Assembly: GCF_008831285.2 (NCBI RefSeq) | Contig: NC_045139.1 | Location: forward strand, 34,011,706 to 34,075,705 | Direction of reading: 5' to 3' | DNA from: Nymphaea colorata | Lineage: Eukaryota > Streptophyta > Magnoliopsida > Nymphaeales > Nymphaeaceae | Length of the DNA: 64,000 nt | Part shown: one piece after another, positions 1 through 15,000 of the stretch | Layout: every line of letters begins with the position of its first letter | Position numbering within the stretch: position 1 is the first letter of the stretch | Notes under the pieces: model-generated | Told to the model about the DNA's origin: nothing | The model's database searches: none | Seen by the model: only the letters and a program-made list of their open reading frames with translations | Made by a program: the position numbers and the translations under genes

Positions 1-3000
1 TTGTTGGCGTTGGACTAGTGCTAAACGTGTTTGTTAGCAAAGTAACCAAACTGGAGGGGACCCTAAAGAAATCCAAGAGCGCCAAGGTTGTCATGCAAGA
101 TCGCTCTCGCGATTCAGGATCCAAAGAGGATCATGTCGAATCCCATGTGACCGATGACCGCAAAAAGGATGGCGACTTTGCCGGTCAAAAAGGAGAAGTG
201 ACAGAACAATCTGCTAAATTGACTAGGGCGGATGAGTCTGTACGCAAGTCTCTCTTCGACATGTTTGCGGAGCTTATGAAACCTCTGCTACTTTCTGCTG
301 AAAAATGTTTTGAAACATTGAGTCATGAAGGGAGTGAGGATATTGAGTCTGTATTTTCAAATGCTTGCTATGCTCTTGAGTCCATCAATAATTTACTTGA
401 GACCCTTTTGAAGGGTAAAATTTATTTGCGAGCTGAGGACACTACTGAGGAAACCCACTTCAACTTTTTAAAGAAGATAAGCAATACCGTTCTTATGCTT
501 GCCTCCAGACTGCTCCAGTTGTGGTCAATTGCTTTCAGAAGTTCCAGTCCTGCTGTTGCTGAGCATATTTTATCGTCCAGAAGCAGTAGAGGAATGGATA
601 TTATGAACAGTTCCAGTAGAATTGCCCCACTGGCTAAGCAAGTTTTTGTTGCACTTCAGTTTTTCCTGGATATAGAGTACAGAGTTTTCCAGGATGAAAT
701 GATAGATTTGTGGCTTCTGTTGCTATCATACTTGGCATTTAGTTTATCCCTGGAGGTGGAAGAGTTCCAACAAATTATGGTTTTAGCGGTACTGCAACTT
801 GGTCACCATTTAATTAATGTCTACAGTGAGCTACGTCAGGTAATTAGATTATTTATTGAGCCATTCTGGGTTCCACGGAAAAAAATTATAGATTTAGTTG
901 CTACCTGTTTGATATTTGGATGTCATCTAAAAACATGAGTAGCTATAATCCATACAAGAGTCTCTTTTGTTTTCATGTTTCCTGTTCCCATAAACCATAA
1001 GATGTTTTCCTCATCTTAAGCTGGTTAGTCATAATAAAAATGAAGGACAGAGAAGTGCTAACCTGTTAAAGTTTATGGGGTTGCAGGCTTGCAGTCCAAG
1101 TATCTATATGAGAAATTGGCCTTCTACAATACATAAAAATGATAAGTTCTCCAGTAAAAAGTGTTGCATTCTCATTCTCAACATGCTAAGTTTTATTGTG
1201 GTATCACTATAAGATGCAACAGAGTACCTGATTTGAAGCTTAAACCATTGAAAAGGGAAATGTTTCAGATTCTTCGTCGGTGAATTAGCTAAAGATGCAT
1301 CTTACCAGTAAGAGTTTGCAAGATTTAGTAAAATGTGGCTGCAATACAGTTACCAAATGATCTCTCTTGGAGAAGGAAGTGTAGGAACATGACATTTGAC
1401 ATCAAAACATTATGCCTATTAGTGGGGTATAAGGACAAATGTTATCTTCTATTTATTACGGACATCTCAGATGCTAGCTGCTAAAACCAAATTTGTTAGG
1501 GCTGGTTCAAATATTAGCTGGTAATGGCAAAGTCACGGTTACTTTTAGAATTCGTACAAGCCCTCATCATGTAGAAGAAGAAAAGGGAAGAGCCATAGAA
1601 GCATGCACTAATGAAGGGAAAATGTCAAAGTTAGTTTGTATAGATTTTTGCACGATCTACTTTATCTTCTATTGTTTAGCAGATAAATCAAAGTTTTGAA
1701 ATACTTTCGATGATTTCTCAAGCATTACCGAATCAACTTTTTTCACTAACATGGTATAATCAATAAAAGGGCTTTTTTGTTCATACAATTTTGAAGCTAT
1801 TTATGGATAGAGATGTCCTTAAAGGAGTTCTAAAGTGGTATTAAAAAAAGAATAATACCAGAAATCTTGTCATATCTAATATTTGACGTCTTGTTTTTTA
1901 AGTATTGGAGGATGTACGTATTTTGGTTAGCTGCTGATTGTTAACTATTGTAAAGTACTACTCATAGTATGAATATCTTGGTGGCTTTTCCTCTCGTCTT
2001 GTATAGTACACAAAGTTAAAATATTTGTCTCGGTTTAATTCACAGGTTCTTAAACCAATTTTAGCTTTGTGTAAATCAGTGAGGACCAATGATATGGTTG
2101 ATGGTCGCTTTTTAGTTGATACTAGTTTTGGTTTTCCATATTACTTGACTTCAGGAGCATTTACAAAGGCAGTGATAACCTTGCTATGTTCATGGGAGTT
2201 AAAGATTGCAATTTCTGATGCCATTAAGTCTATACCAGAAGGTCAAGCAAGTACACTGATTCTGGATATGAAAATGGATATTGAAGAAACACTTGGTTGG
2301 ATAAGATCTGGTTCTGCTGGTGTTGATATCAAAGGAAATTGTGAAATAAATGTTCCATGTGCCTACAACAAATTGAACACGCGGGCTGAATTGTCTGGCA
2401 GGGGTCTGAGTGAACTATATGCAAATATTCTGGATTCCCTGCCTGTCACTGCAGGCAGTTGCATCTCTGTTGGTAAGTCTTTAAAGGATCTTATGAAGAC
2501 GATACAACATCCTCTGAGCATCATGGTCGCTGTGCAATCTGATAGCTTAAAGCATTTTTTTCTAGCTGTGACTGGAATTCAGTTATCACAGTCATCTGCA
2601 ACTTCTTTTAAAAGTTCTGTCTCCTGGATCATCCTTTTCTTTATCCGCTTGTATGCGTCATGCAGGAGTTTATACAGGCAGTCATTTTGCCTAATGCCAC
2701 CAGATATGGCAAGAAAGGCATCAGCAGCAATGGGTGATCTATTTACAGCATTTTCAGGGAAAGAGTTGACAGAACGGGCAGAATGGATGGATGCTGGATA
2801 TTTTTCGTGGATAATAAGACCTTCTATTTGTCTATTGGATTTCATTCAATCTATATCAAGTTTCTTCTTGGAAGAGGATTGCTCATCTTTGGTTTATGTG
2901 TTGCATGCGGTATGCTTAGAAAGGCTTAATGATTTAAATAGACAGATAAGTGCTTTGAAATTCTTGGAAGAACAACATGCAAGGCTGGAGGATGTAAAAT

Positions 3001-6000
3001 CTCCACATATTGGTCATTCTGAACCACACAAAGTAAGAAAAATGCGGGCAAAACTTAATAGACTCTCCAAGGATGAAGCATCAGGGTTGACCACGTTCAT
3101 TATGGGCTACATTTATCCATGCATGGAGAATAGTCTGACAGTCAAAAATACTTTGCAGAGTGAAGTTGGAGGCTTGCTGGTGTCACTTGAACAGGAATCA
3201 TGGGGCTTTAATGTTGGTTCCTTAAACCATCAGCTATTGCCGATTGCCCTTTGGTGGCTTGTCTGCCAGAATTTGGATATATGGTGTATCCATGCGTCAA
3301 AGAGACAGTTGAAGAAGTTCTTGAGTCTTCTGTTGAGATTATCTTTGCCGTGTGTATTTCAATACTTCAACAATTTTGGGATGAGTATTAGGGAGACACC
3401 TTCTGGCCTAAACAAAATCACCCTACATTGCATCTCATTGGAGCTTCTGAACGACACTGTTTTATATGAGCAACCAGTAAGAGTTTGTAGTTGAAGCTTC
3501 TCATGCTGTTGTATTATCTGTAAAAGTAGCCAATAACTCATTATTACTCTTTTGCCCGCATCTGTTACCTTTCTTTACTTAGCAGTCTGATGTAATTTCT
3601 TCTCACACCATATTTAATTTCTCAGTTTCTTTTTCAGTTTTTGTGCAGATACTTGGTGTCTAGTTTTTGCAATATTTTGAAGAGTACTTTACCATCAGTT
3701 TTTTCCTCATCAAGTATAAATTTCAAATCCTTGCCTGAATGGTCAGAGCTTATACCCGTGGTTGAGACGACCCAAGTTAGCCTCAAGTTTGATGATCATC
3801 AGAATGTGGTTTGTGAAGATAAGGAGTTTACTTTTTGTTGTAGTCTGCTTAATTTCTCATGTTGGATGCCAAAAGTTTGCTTGGGTTCTAAAAACTTGAG
3901 AACGCTTGCAGCCTATATTCTTAATATTGAGAGGTGAGTTTCTTATTTCCTTTCACCGTAAATATGCTTTTGAACTCTTTTCAGTTGTCTTGCCAAGTAT
4001 ATTGTTGCAGTGGTTGAATTATCTGATTTTTCTTACATGGTTTTTGGCTCAACTCTTAGTTTGAGCTAGGATGTAACTGAAATGCTATTGTTCCAATAGA
4101 CAATTTTTGTTCAATGTGTCAAAAATTGAAGGCAGCATCCTATTTTTGCACCTTTTGCCAGTTACATGCATTACAATAGAACACTACTGTGACGTTCATT
4201 CTTTTGCTAGCACGGTGCATCAGAAACATTTCAAAAAACTATATGTTTAGATGCTAGCATTATGGTGGCCTTTCTGCTGTCATAAGGTTTCCCTTCTTCT
4301 TTATGCTTCACCCCAGTGTTATCCGTATCGCACGATACGGGCTTGTATCGTGCGATACGTATCGTATAGGTTTGAAAAACCCATACGATACGCCTACGAT
4401 ACACGATACGTTTGTGTATCGTAGGCGTAGCGGCTGTATCGTGCGATGCGGGGGCCGTATCGTACGATACGCCTTGATACACCCCCGTATCGTACGATAC
4501 AGGGATAAAATTATTTTTTTTGGTTTTTTACAAAAAAACTTTTTTCTCCCCCTTTCTAAACATGTCTAAAATTTGTCAGAGGGGAAAGTTTTACTAGTTT
4601 TTCTCAAAAATCACCCATTTATGTGATGAATTGTCGATTTAGAGGAGAATGTGCTTGTCGATAAGAAGGTTTACTCATGGCGCGTGGGGATGATGGGAAC
4701 TTGATTGATGATAATCATAATATATTATTTGTTGCAAACTTGTAATGTAATTGTAATCTAAAACACATTAAAGTTTGAACTTTAAAGTTCTAATGGATGT
4801 TTATTATGTTATGAATTTCTTATTTGTCATTTCTAAATGTTCACTGTTGTTAATACATTATGGCTTATGAATGATGTGATGAGTTTTTTTAATATATATA
4901 AAACATGACTTTTTTAATTCATTTTTTGCTTTTCCTGATTTTACCGATTTTTTCTCTATTTTTTATAATTTTTAAATATTTTTACGATACGTTACGCTAC
5001 GTTTACGATATGTTACAAGATAGTGTATAGGTCGGCCCGACCGATACACGATACGCTATGCCTTTTATAACATTGCTTCACCCTTTACATGGATGAGACA
5101 TATATTGCTGCTGTGTGGGAGTTGATTTGGGCATGGATGTGGATGTGCCACTGGTTGTGGTTGTTGGGTATTTGTGTGTGTCTGTCTATATTATATATAC
5201 AAGCCAAAATGAGACCACTTAAATGCACGTTTAACATTTTTAACCATGGTCTCAACCTCTAATGTTCTTATGAGAACAACCAAACATGCTTTCATTCGAG
5301 TTTCTTAACTTTCTTTCATATGATTTTTTTTTTGTTTTTCTACTACAAATATTTTGGTGTTATAAGGGACCAGTGATGGCTCAAAAAACACTCCTAAACC
5401 TAAAAAGTGACTCTCTATATGGGAAATGCATTCCACCAATTCCATTTTGAAAATGGTACCACAACCCTTCATTTTTGACATTTTTATTCATTTATACTCT
5501 AGCTTATGGATTTGAATAGTCATATTTGATTTCAAAATGTTATGAATCCATAAAATGATATTTGATCTCAAACTAGGTCATCCATCCGTCTCCAAACTGC
5601 TTCATCTACTTCCTCATCTATCAGTACTAGAGTCGTTCCAGTGTGAAGCCTGTCAACTTGGCAAGCACACTCGTAGCAGTTATTCATCAAGTAAACTATT
5701 TGATTTTCTTCATGTTGATGTGTGGGGTCCTAGCAGAGTTGCTAGTAGGTATAAATTTCGTTATTTCCTTGTCATTGTTTATGATTATTCTCGAGCCACT
5801 TGGGTTTTGTTTTTCAAAAGAAAGGTCTGAAGTCATATGTACTCTCAAGAACCTTATTATTGAAAATTTGAAATAAAGACCCAATTTGGTATTCTTGTTA
5901 AAAAGCATTCGCACTGATAGCACTCTTGAGTTCAAAGCGTCTACCTTAATTTACTTGTTACTTGTCCCCATACCCTCCCAGCAAAATGAACTAGCTGAGC

Positions 6001-9000
6001 GAAAACATTGCCAACTTTTAAATGTGATGTGTTTCCTAATGCTTCATACTCATTTACCTGCATATTTTTGGAGAGATGCCATCTTCACTGCCTGTTACTT
6101 GATTAACCGTTAACCCTCATCCTCCATCGACAACCAGTTTCCCATTAAACTTGTGTACCCACAACGACCCTTGCTTTCATAGCTCCCAAAATATTTAGTT
6201 GCACATGCTTTGTTCACATTCTTGGGCCTACACATGATAAATTCGCCACTCAACAATTAAGTATATATTTATTGGCTACTCTAGAAATCATAAAGGTTAC
6301 AAATGCTTTGTCCTCTTGACTCAAAAGGAGTATATCAATGCGGATGTCACATTCTTTGAGCCGCAACCTTATTATAGCCCCTCGCCTACCTCTGCTAAGA
6401 TGCCATAATCATCTGACCCACTACCTATCCTTCCCATTCCATTGGAGTCATTCCCATGTCAGTCTCATTTTCGTGAGTCTCCTCCTTCTAGTGTTTTCAA
6501 GTTTTGTGATCCTTGGTCTACACACATCGATAGGGCCACCTTATGATCATTCCCCAATTTCTTCTCAGGAGGCATTTTCATCTGGAAGACCCTCAATGAG
6601 GCGTTCCCAATAGGCGACCGACAACAATTACAACTTCCTTCCACAAGGAAGTGGAATATGTGATGGCGGAACGCAAAGTTCATCGATGTGGTGTCCCAAC
6701 TTACACGGAAGACTTGGTAAAGTGGACGGGACTACCTGAAAGTGAAGCAAGTTGGGAACGAAGCGACGACTTGTAGCAGTTCGTGGTCAATGAGAAAATG
6801 ATGACAGTTCGTGGTCAATGAGAAAATGATGAAGGCGTGATGAAGACGCCCATGTAATAGGTGGGGGGGGTGTCACGAAGATTGTCAAAGACCCTCACTG
6901 TGTTGTTGTCCCAAAGGAAGAGGTGAGTATACCTAGTCCAACTGAGCTTGCTATAAATATACTGATCCTTGTCAGGACTTACCTATTGCTCTTTGCAAAG
7001 GCAAACGACAATGTACTTTACATCTCATTTCTCATTTTGTTTCTACTGATGGTGTTGGTAAAAGTATGCAATAGTTTATTCAAGCTCTGATTGTTCATAT
7101 TAGTTCTTACTTGTCACTAATAGGTTTTATTAGATGCCCAATGGAGACAAACTATGTAGGATGAGATGGATGCCTTAGTTTAGCGGAGCACCTAGGAACT
7201 TGTTGATCCTTCTCTTGATTGTGACATTGTTAGCTCCAAGTGGGTATTCACCGTGAAATATCATTTTGATGGTTTTGTGGAAAGATACAAAACTATGTTA
7301 GTTACTAAAGTAAAGGCTACACGCAGACATATGATGTTGATTTGTTTGAGATTTTTCTTCTGTTGCCTGGTTGGGAACCATCTGTCTTATCATTTCCATG
7401 GCTGTACACCATGACTAGTACATGTATCAGCTTGATATTAAAAATGCCTTTTTGTGTGGTGATTTCGATGAGATTGTCTATATGCAATAGCCACTAGTGT
7501 TTAAACGAAGGGAGAGTGTGGAGAAGTGTACAAACTGAAGAAGGCTATATATGGACTCAAACATAGTCCTCATGCGTGGTTCTACAAGTTCTCTGAGGTG
7601 GTCTTAAAATGTGGTTTTGCGAGATCCCATCTTGATCATTATCTATTTATCAAGAAGAATTTTAGGGGTATGACCATTCTAGTAGTTAATGTTGATGATA
7701 TTTTCCTGACAGTTGACTCTGATAAAGAAATTTTTGATACAAAATTGCTTCTTCAAAAACACTTTGTGATGAAAGATTTTGATCAACTATGATATTTCCT
7801 GGGAATAGTGGTTGCTCGCAATAGGGAAGGTGTAATTCTATCTCAATGGAACAGGACACCGGGATGCTAAAGGCTCAACAAGCCACTCTACCTATGAATC
7901 CATGCATACATCTTAATGATGACCAATCAGAATTAGTGGATTCTCGATCATACTGATCCCTTACTAGGAAGCTCGTTTATGTTACTGTGACCAGACCAGG
8001 TCAAACATTAGCTTTGCAGTGGGGAAGCAAAGTTGGGGAAGCAAAGTCAATTCATGAAAAGACCTAGAAAAGTTCATTGGGATGCAAGATTAATGGTAGT
8101 CAAATATTTGAAACCGTCTTCATGTAGAGGATTTTTGTTCACAAAAGGCAAGACCTTGGAAGTGGAAGCCTATAGTGATGCTGACTATGCTGGTTCAATG
8201 GAAGACAGGAAGTCTACCACACGATTTTGTGTATTTGTGGGAGAGAACCTTATATCTTGGAGAAGCAAAAATCTAGGTGTGGTGTCAAGATCTAGTGCAT
8301 AATTTGAGTACAGGGCTATGACTCAAACTGCTGTTGAAATGACTTGGGCTAAATCCATGCTATCTAGCCTAAGTGTGTCAATTTCTCTTCTCATGAGGAT
8401 GTATTGTGACAATAGAGGGCAGCCACATACATTGCAAATAATCCAGTTTTCCATGAGAGAATGAAATATATTGAAGTAGACTGCCATTACATTCGGGGCC
8501 TTGTTCAAGGAGGAACCGTAGCCACCATTCATGTATCATTTGAAGATCAAACTGTAGATGTCTTCACCAATGCTCTTCCTATTGGTGATTTCTCTAGATG
8601 TTGTGACAAGCTGAGCATGATTAATATGTATGCTCCAGTTTGAGGGGGAGTGTTAAGTTAGAAGACTTTAATTTTCAAGGTGGTCCTTTGCAATATTTAA
8701 TAGTTAGGGGATCTCTTTAAACATTTCTCTATTTTTGGTTGATGTTATTTGTAAGTCTCTATCGCTGTCCTAATCTCTTTATTAGTGAGATTAGGGTTAG
8801 TTAATAAGATGATATTCTCTCTTTAGTATATCACATGGGTGCAGTTGCGGTACGGGTATGGGTACTGCGATATGGGTTCGGGTACGGTGATTTTGAAAAT
8901 TATGGATATGTGGGTACAACAAAATTTTAAATTCTCAAAAATGATAAAATGAAAAAAAAAAGTTCATAAGTTTAATCCCATAAAAAAATCTACAAACAAA

Positions 9001-12000
9001 ATAAGAAAAAATGCAAAACAAAAAATATATAATGATTAGAAAATTCAAAGAATACAACAATAAGCAATCAGCTGTTAACCGATCATGATCAGGCGATCAC
9101 TCTTCATTTAGGCTTGTGCATAAGCTTGGCTGATCGAGAACATCACTTTTTTTGGTTGATGAAGAGAATTGAAAGAAATAGCGGATAGATTCATCAAACT
9201 TTTAATCAAAAGTGGCAGCAACCAAACAAAACTGGCAGCCGAAATAGTCGGTAGAAATAAAATGCAATCAAACGAAAGTGGCAACAACAGATAAACACAT
9301 AAAATCAAACAAAACATCAAAACGTATATAAATCTATAGATTTACAGTTCAATCTTCAAAAAAAACTTCCCCAAATCAAAAAAATGAAAAACCCCCAAAT
9401 AAAAAACGGAACCCTAAGTTGTAATAGTGAAACAAATAAAAAAACCATTTACCTTGTCATCAGTTGCTGCCGTGCACTGTTGGACATGGCCACTGGTCGC
9501 CGGACATCATCGCCACCACCAGTTATCGCTCCACTATGGAACAACGCCGGTCGGGGTCGAGCTGAAGAGCTCGACCTTTCGTAACATAAAAACAATGGTT
9601 TTTTTATTGTTTGGATTGGGTCTGACTCATGCCCGATCCAACCCGTACCCAACATTCTTGCCGTACTCGGTTCCATGTACCAGCATACCGGAGTGGGTAT
9701 GTGGGGCAATCCCACATACCCGTACCCAACATTCTTGTATGTATATATATATATATATATATATATCTTGCTCTGTACATATTAGGAAATTACTAGCATT
9801 TATAAGCATAATTTCATGATTACTGCAGAGTGCAGACTTTTGACATGCTAGAAAATATAGCCAAACAAGAATTCTCGCTGTGATACCATGAAGCATAGCT
9901 CTTCCAAAAAAAAACTTGGCATGATGTTGAATTATTATAATGTTGATATTGTAGGTTTGACTTGTAATCCTATTCCATGTTTACCCTGCAGTATTGTGTA
10001 GGTTTCCTGCTTGAATGAGAAAACAAAGAAGGGATAACTAGGGCTTGCTTTATCTGTGTGCTTTGGCATGGCTTAGAAAAAGGTTTTTCTCATTTCATTT
10101 TTTTCCCCTCAGGTTTTCAATGGATAGAGATATCCTAGTAGCAAGGCATTTGTCTTTGTTAGTGAACGGTTAGAATGCCTTCCTCCTCATAGGACAGTTA
10201 TCAATCCCAATATGGGTAATTAGTAATTACGAAGCTGGCGTGGAACTAAGTGGTCTTAGCTGGTTGATGTGGAAGAGTATCAAACGGCTGTTTAAGGGGT
10301 GGGGTTGTGATGAAGATGGGTTGATGTACTGGTACCTTTCTGCATCATTCACTTGCTTCTAGTAGAGTTTTCTGTGCTGCCACTTTCCATGCACATAGAG
10401 TTGAAACTTCTCATAAGACAAAAATGTCTTCCCTTTCCATTTCAAATACAGTGCATGGTAATATGTGTAATTTGATGTGACACGAGGATACACTGAACAT
10501 TTGGACGTTGGCTATCCAATGAGTCTATTTCTTATTTCTGTTTCTAAGTTAAGGAAGTGATTGAAGGTTTGTTTCCGATACATGTTGATTGTACATCCAC
10601 AAGTCTGATAGCCTCGACTGGATGCTTACTGTGGCTAACCTGTGCCCTAGCATATCTTATGTTGAATAGGCTTCTGTGACAATTTTAGTAGGAAGCTGGT
10701 CAAGATGCATATGTGCAATTTTGCATGATTTAGATGGGTTATAGTTTAACCTTCAGGGTGACAAAGGTAACCACATTAGTGAATAATAAAGAACTTTGAA
10801 GCTTATTTCCTGCATCATGCAGTTTCACAAAACTGAGAATCCTGTAGTTTAGATGCAATTGATTATTTAAAGGCTTGCTAACTTATCCAACACATTGGAC
10901 CTTGTCTACATGCTTTGGTTGTTGGTTAAGGTTACGCTCCATTGCTTTATTATTATTGTATCACTTTGATCCTAATTAACTTTTTCTCAACTTCTAGGCT
11001 GGTTTTTGCTTCAATATTGGAATGTCAAGGTGATTTGTGTCAGTTCCTGGAACTCTTTGTATGCTGTCGGAGGGCGCTCAGATATCTAGCAGTGTGTTCA
11101 AGAAATGAGGATCTCCAAGATGTTGGTTTCTCATTTCTTCACAAGATTTTTGGGAATTCTGCTGCCCTTTTGTGGCTTTTGAATTCTGTTTCTGAGATAG
11201 CAAGGGTTTCATATATGCTTTCAAGAAAGGAGCGTGTTCCACAAGCAATAGAGTTTTTATCACCATTGGTTCAGGAGACATCAAATATAGTTTTTTCATT
11301 AACTGAAGTACTTTCTAAGGGAGCAGTGCAGTCCCTGATTTGTCAGGGTGAAAAATCTGTCTTTGATGTTCATGCTGAAAGATTAAACACATTAGAATCT
11401 GATCCCCCTTCCTTCTCTAGGCACTTAAATTCTTGGAAGTGGTTGAAACTGTTGGCTGAGGACTTGACGGAACAAGCAAGAGCTGTACATTGCACCTTGA
11501 AGGAAATCAAAATTCAATTTCCAATAACACATGTGGATCCATTTACATTTCATTGGACAAAGTTGTCTTCTCTGCTATCTGGTTTCCTTGGTTTTTTATG
11601 GGGCCTTATATCAAGTTTAGAGAGCATTGATGAAATGTGCCGCACGGACAAATCACATTCATTGAGATGGAGGCATGGTAACTTGTCGGAATTGAAGCAA
11701 TCTATCGATGAATTTGAGAATTTTGTGAACTTCTGCTTGGCCATATTCCTTAAAGATGATATTTCCAGTCATAAAGGGTCACTGCTGGAGTCATCTAATG
11801 GTTCTGATGTAGAAATTGGTTTTTCTTGTCTATCTTCTTTGAATCGTTCACTCTTGCGGGGCTTATTGAAAGATGGAAATATCATTCTGGCTTGTCTAGT
11901 TGGTCAGCTTTTTACCTCAAGTGCTGCTATCCTGAAAATAAAGAATCTATTATCTTCTCCAATGGTTTTAGACCAAGAGGAAAAATGTGGCCAGGTAAGA

Positions 12001-15000
12001 TCAACATCAACGAGCCTTCTTATTGGTGCATCACTTTTCCTATTATCGGAATTAGCTGAAGTAGATGTTCAGCAGCATCCTTCTTTGATTTGGTTGAATG
12101 GACTCTTGAAGTATCTGGAAGTTTTGGGCAGCTATTTTCCTTTCATAGAAATTGTCTCCTCACGTGATGCATATACTAAACTTATAGATATGCATGTTAA
12201 GGTGCTTGCCAGATGCATTGCACTGCAAGGTGGAATTTCACACCTAGGGAACTCAGAGGCAGGTGCATTGCTTGAAAAGGGCCAGTTACAAGCTTCTCCT
12301 TGTAGCCAAGGCCACAACTTGACTGAATTTAAAGACCGACTTAGGTTGTCATTCTTAATGTATGTGAAGAAGCCATTGGAGTCTCATCTCTTTGCCGTTA
12401 TTCAAGTTCTTGAGAGGGCTCTTGTGGGGTTCAAGGATAGCTGCCCTACAAGGTATGATATAGAGACTGGAAGTTTAGGTGGCGGTAGTGTTGCACCAAT
12501 TGTTGCTGCTGGACTTGAATGCATGGACATGGTTCTTGAATCGGTGTCAAGTAAGTTGGCTTCTAGCTAAAATTTAAGTTATTGATTGATGCATCTAAAT
12601 GGTGATTTAAGTATTTTGAACAAATCATTAATGCATTGTTCGACTTATTTCTATTTTCGATATTGGTTTGTCGTATTTGCGAGCACTGTGACAAAGTGAT
12701 GTTTGGCTGAACAAATGTATGTGTCCTTCAGGTTGCTTATTATACTAAGTTAAGTTGTCAAGGTCGAAAGTTTGAAACAGGTCGGGAAGGTTTCAAGAAT
12801 AAATGGGACTAGTCGGTTTGAGTTGGTCCAAGTAATAGATTGATAGGGAGAGAGAGGAGCTGGCAAAATAGGTTTTAAATTTTAAAATAATAAAAAAATG
12901 TAACATACACTAAATGTAAATTTAAAAGGATTCTTTATAGAAAAAGAGAAAGACTTTATTGTTAATATTATTCTGACAAATACATTTTGGCAGCATTTTG
13001 ATTTCAAATGAACTATGCTGTATTGGCAATGGAAAACAGGCCCGGCCAGATGGAGCGCGAATGCCCTCCTTGAGGAAGACCTCAGGCACTTTGTCAGCGC
13101 CAACAAAAGGGATTGGAATATGTTCCCATTTGACTGCTCTTTATGATTGTACTATCCAGCTTCCATTGTGGTCTCAGTTTTACCAGTTTTGCATTTGAAA
13201 TCCTAAAGTTTTGGACATGCTTCAGTGGAGTGGCCCAAATATTAGATTCTGAATTATTAGCTGCAATTTTAGGCTGTTATTCAACTGGCCCACCTGCATG
13301 TTTTTCTTATTTGTTGATAAAATTTGATATGCTTTGAAAAACTCAGACCTGATATTTTCAGTTCCATATAAAATAAGATATTGTATTGAAGAAACATGAC
13401 ATTTCTTTTTATTTGTAGGGTGTCCACATGAAGGTCACATCTATATGGTTAGTTTTTCAGAAAGTCACTCAACATTGGGATTCTTGCTAGTTTATTGCAT
13501 CCTGTCTACTGAATGCTCTCTCTCCTTCCATATACTAAGTCACCTGGGTGCACCATTTTTGGCCTCGCACCCGCGTCGACGTGATGCGGGCGCTGGTGCG
13601 CACCCAAACTGGTCAAACAAGAGTTAGGTGCGGTCAGCTGCACCCGACTAAAATCGTCCTTTTCCGACTCGACCCGACTCGCATTGGACGCGAGTCGGGT
13701 GCGGTCAAATCTGAGTCAGTCTATATTATTTTTCGTCTAATTTTTAGGGTTTTTTTTTTAATTTTTAACAAAGATCGCCCGCGTGCCCCTTGTCTCTCAC
13801 CCGCGTCTTTCTCGCCCCTTCTCTCTCGCCCGTGTCGACCTCGCCCCTTTGCCGCTGCTTCGTCTCTTCCACTGGCAGCTTCATCTTCATCCGGCGACCG
13901 GCGTCCGCGGCATCATCTCCGTTCGGAAGGTTTCCTTCTTTCCCCGTTTTGTCTTTCCCTATTTCCTCTTCTTTGTCCCTCTTCTTCGTCCCTTCTTCTT
14001 TGTCCCTCTTCTTCGTCCCTCTTCTTCGTCCCTTCTTCTTCGTCCCTCTTCGTCCCTTCTTCTTCATCCTTCTTCGTCACTCTTCCTTGTGATTCTTGCT
14101 CTGCACTTGCAGCTTCACAAAATAAATTGTATTTGTTACTGATATTATAATTTTCTACTGAATTTTTTTCTGCATTGCAATTTATGATAGAATATCTATT
14201 TCATTGCTAGATGTGAACTTGCATTTCACGTTTGAAATCTGAACACCATGGGCTTCTTTTGCCATAACCTAGGTTTGAGTGTGAGATTTAGCGTCTTCGG
14301 CTTGATTCATTTTGTGTGGCTCAAAAGACATTCTTCGTATTTTTTTTTCATGTCACTGTATATCCTCTCTGTCTAGCAATCTTAAAGAGACTATGTGACA
14401 CGGGTATGTGGGATTGCCCCACATACCCACTTCGGTATGCTGGTACATGGAACCGGGTACGGCAAGAATGTTGGGTACGGGTTGGATCGGGCATGAGTCA
14501 GACCCAATCCAAACAATAAAAAAACCATTGTTTTTATGTTACGAAAGGTCGAGCTCTTCAGCTCGACCCCGACCGGCGTTGTTCCACAGTGGAGTGATAA
14601 CTGGTGGTGGCGATGATGTCCGGCGACCAGCGGCCATGTCCAACAGTGCACGGCAGCAACTGGTGACAAGGTAAATGGTTTTTTTATTTGTTTCACTATT
14701 ACAACTTAGGGTTCCGTTTTTTATTTGGGGGTTTTTCATTTTTTTGATTTGGGGAAGTTTTTTTTGAAGATTGAACTGTAAATCTATAGATTTATATACG
14801 TTTTGATGTTTTGTTTGATTTTATGTGTTTATCTGTTGTTGCCACTTTCGTTTGATTGCATTTTATTTCTACCGACTATTTCGGCTGCCAGTTTTGTTTG
14901 GTTGCTGCCACTTTTGATTAAAAGTTTGATGAATCTATCAGCTATTTCTTTCAATTCTCTTCATCAACCAAAAAAAGTGATGTTCTCGATCAGCCAAGCT

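Noticed and set aside
9427-9819. A 130-codon open frame
   Set aside because: It lies within the 890-bp repeat, runs into the AT microsatellite and has no family motifs. A frame over the same repeat appears at copy 2.
11995-12003. GGTAAGATC inside URB2 exon 4 as a splice donor
   Set aside because: The frame stays open through it with family-like composition, and no matching acceptor is needed to reach the verified exon 4 end at 12550.
13548-14150. A 200-codon open frame on + with overlapping frames on both strands
   Set aside because: Produced by the CTTCTTCGTCC-type minisatellite and GC-rich repeat; the residues are low-complexity Ser/Leu/Phe/Pro and the region is inside a URB2 intron.
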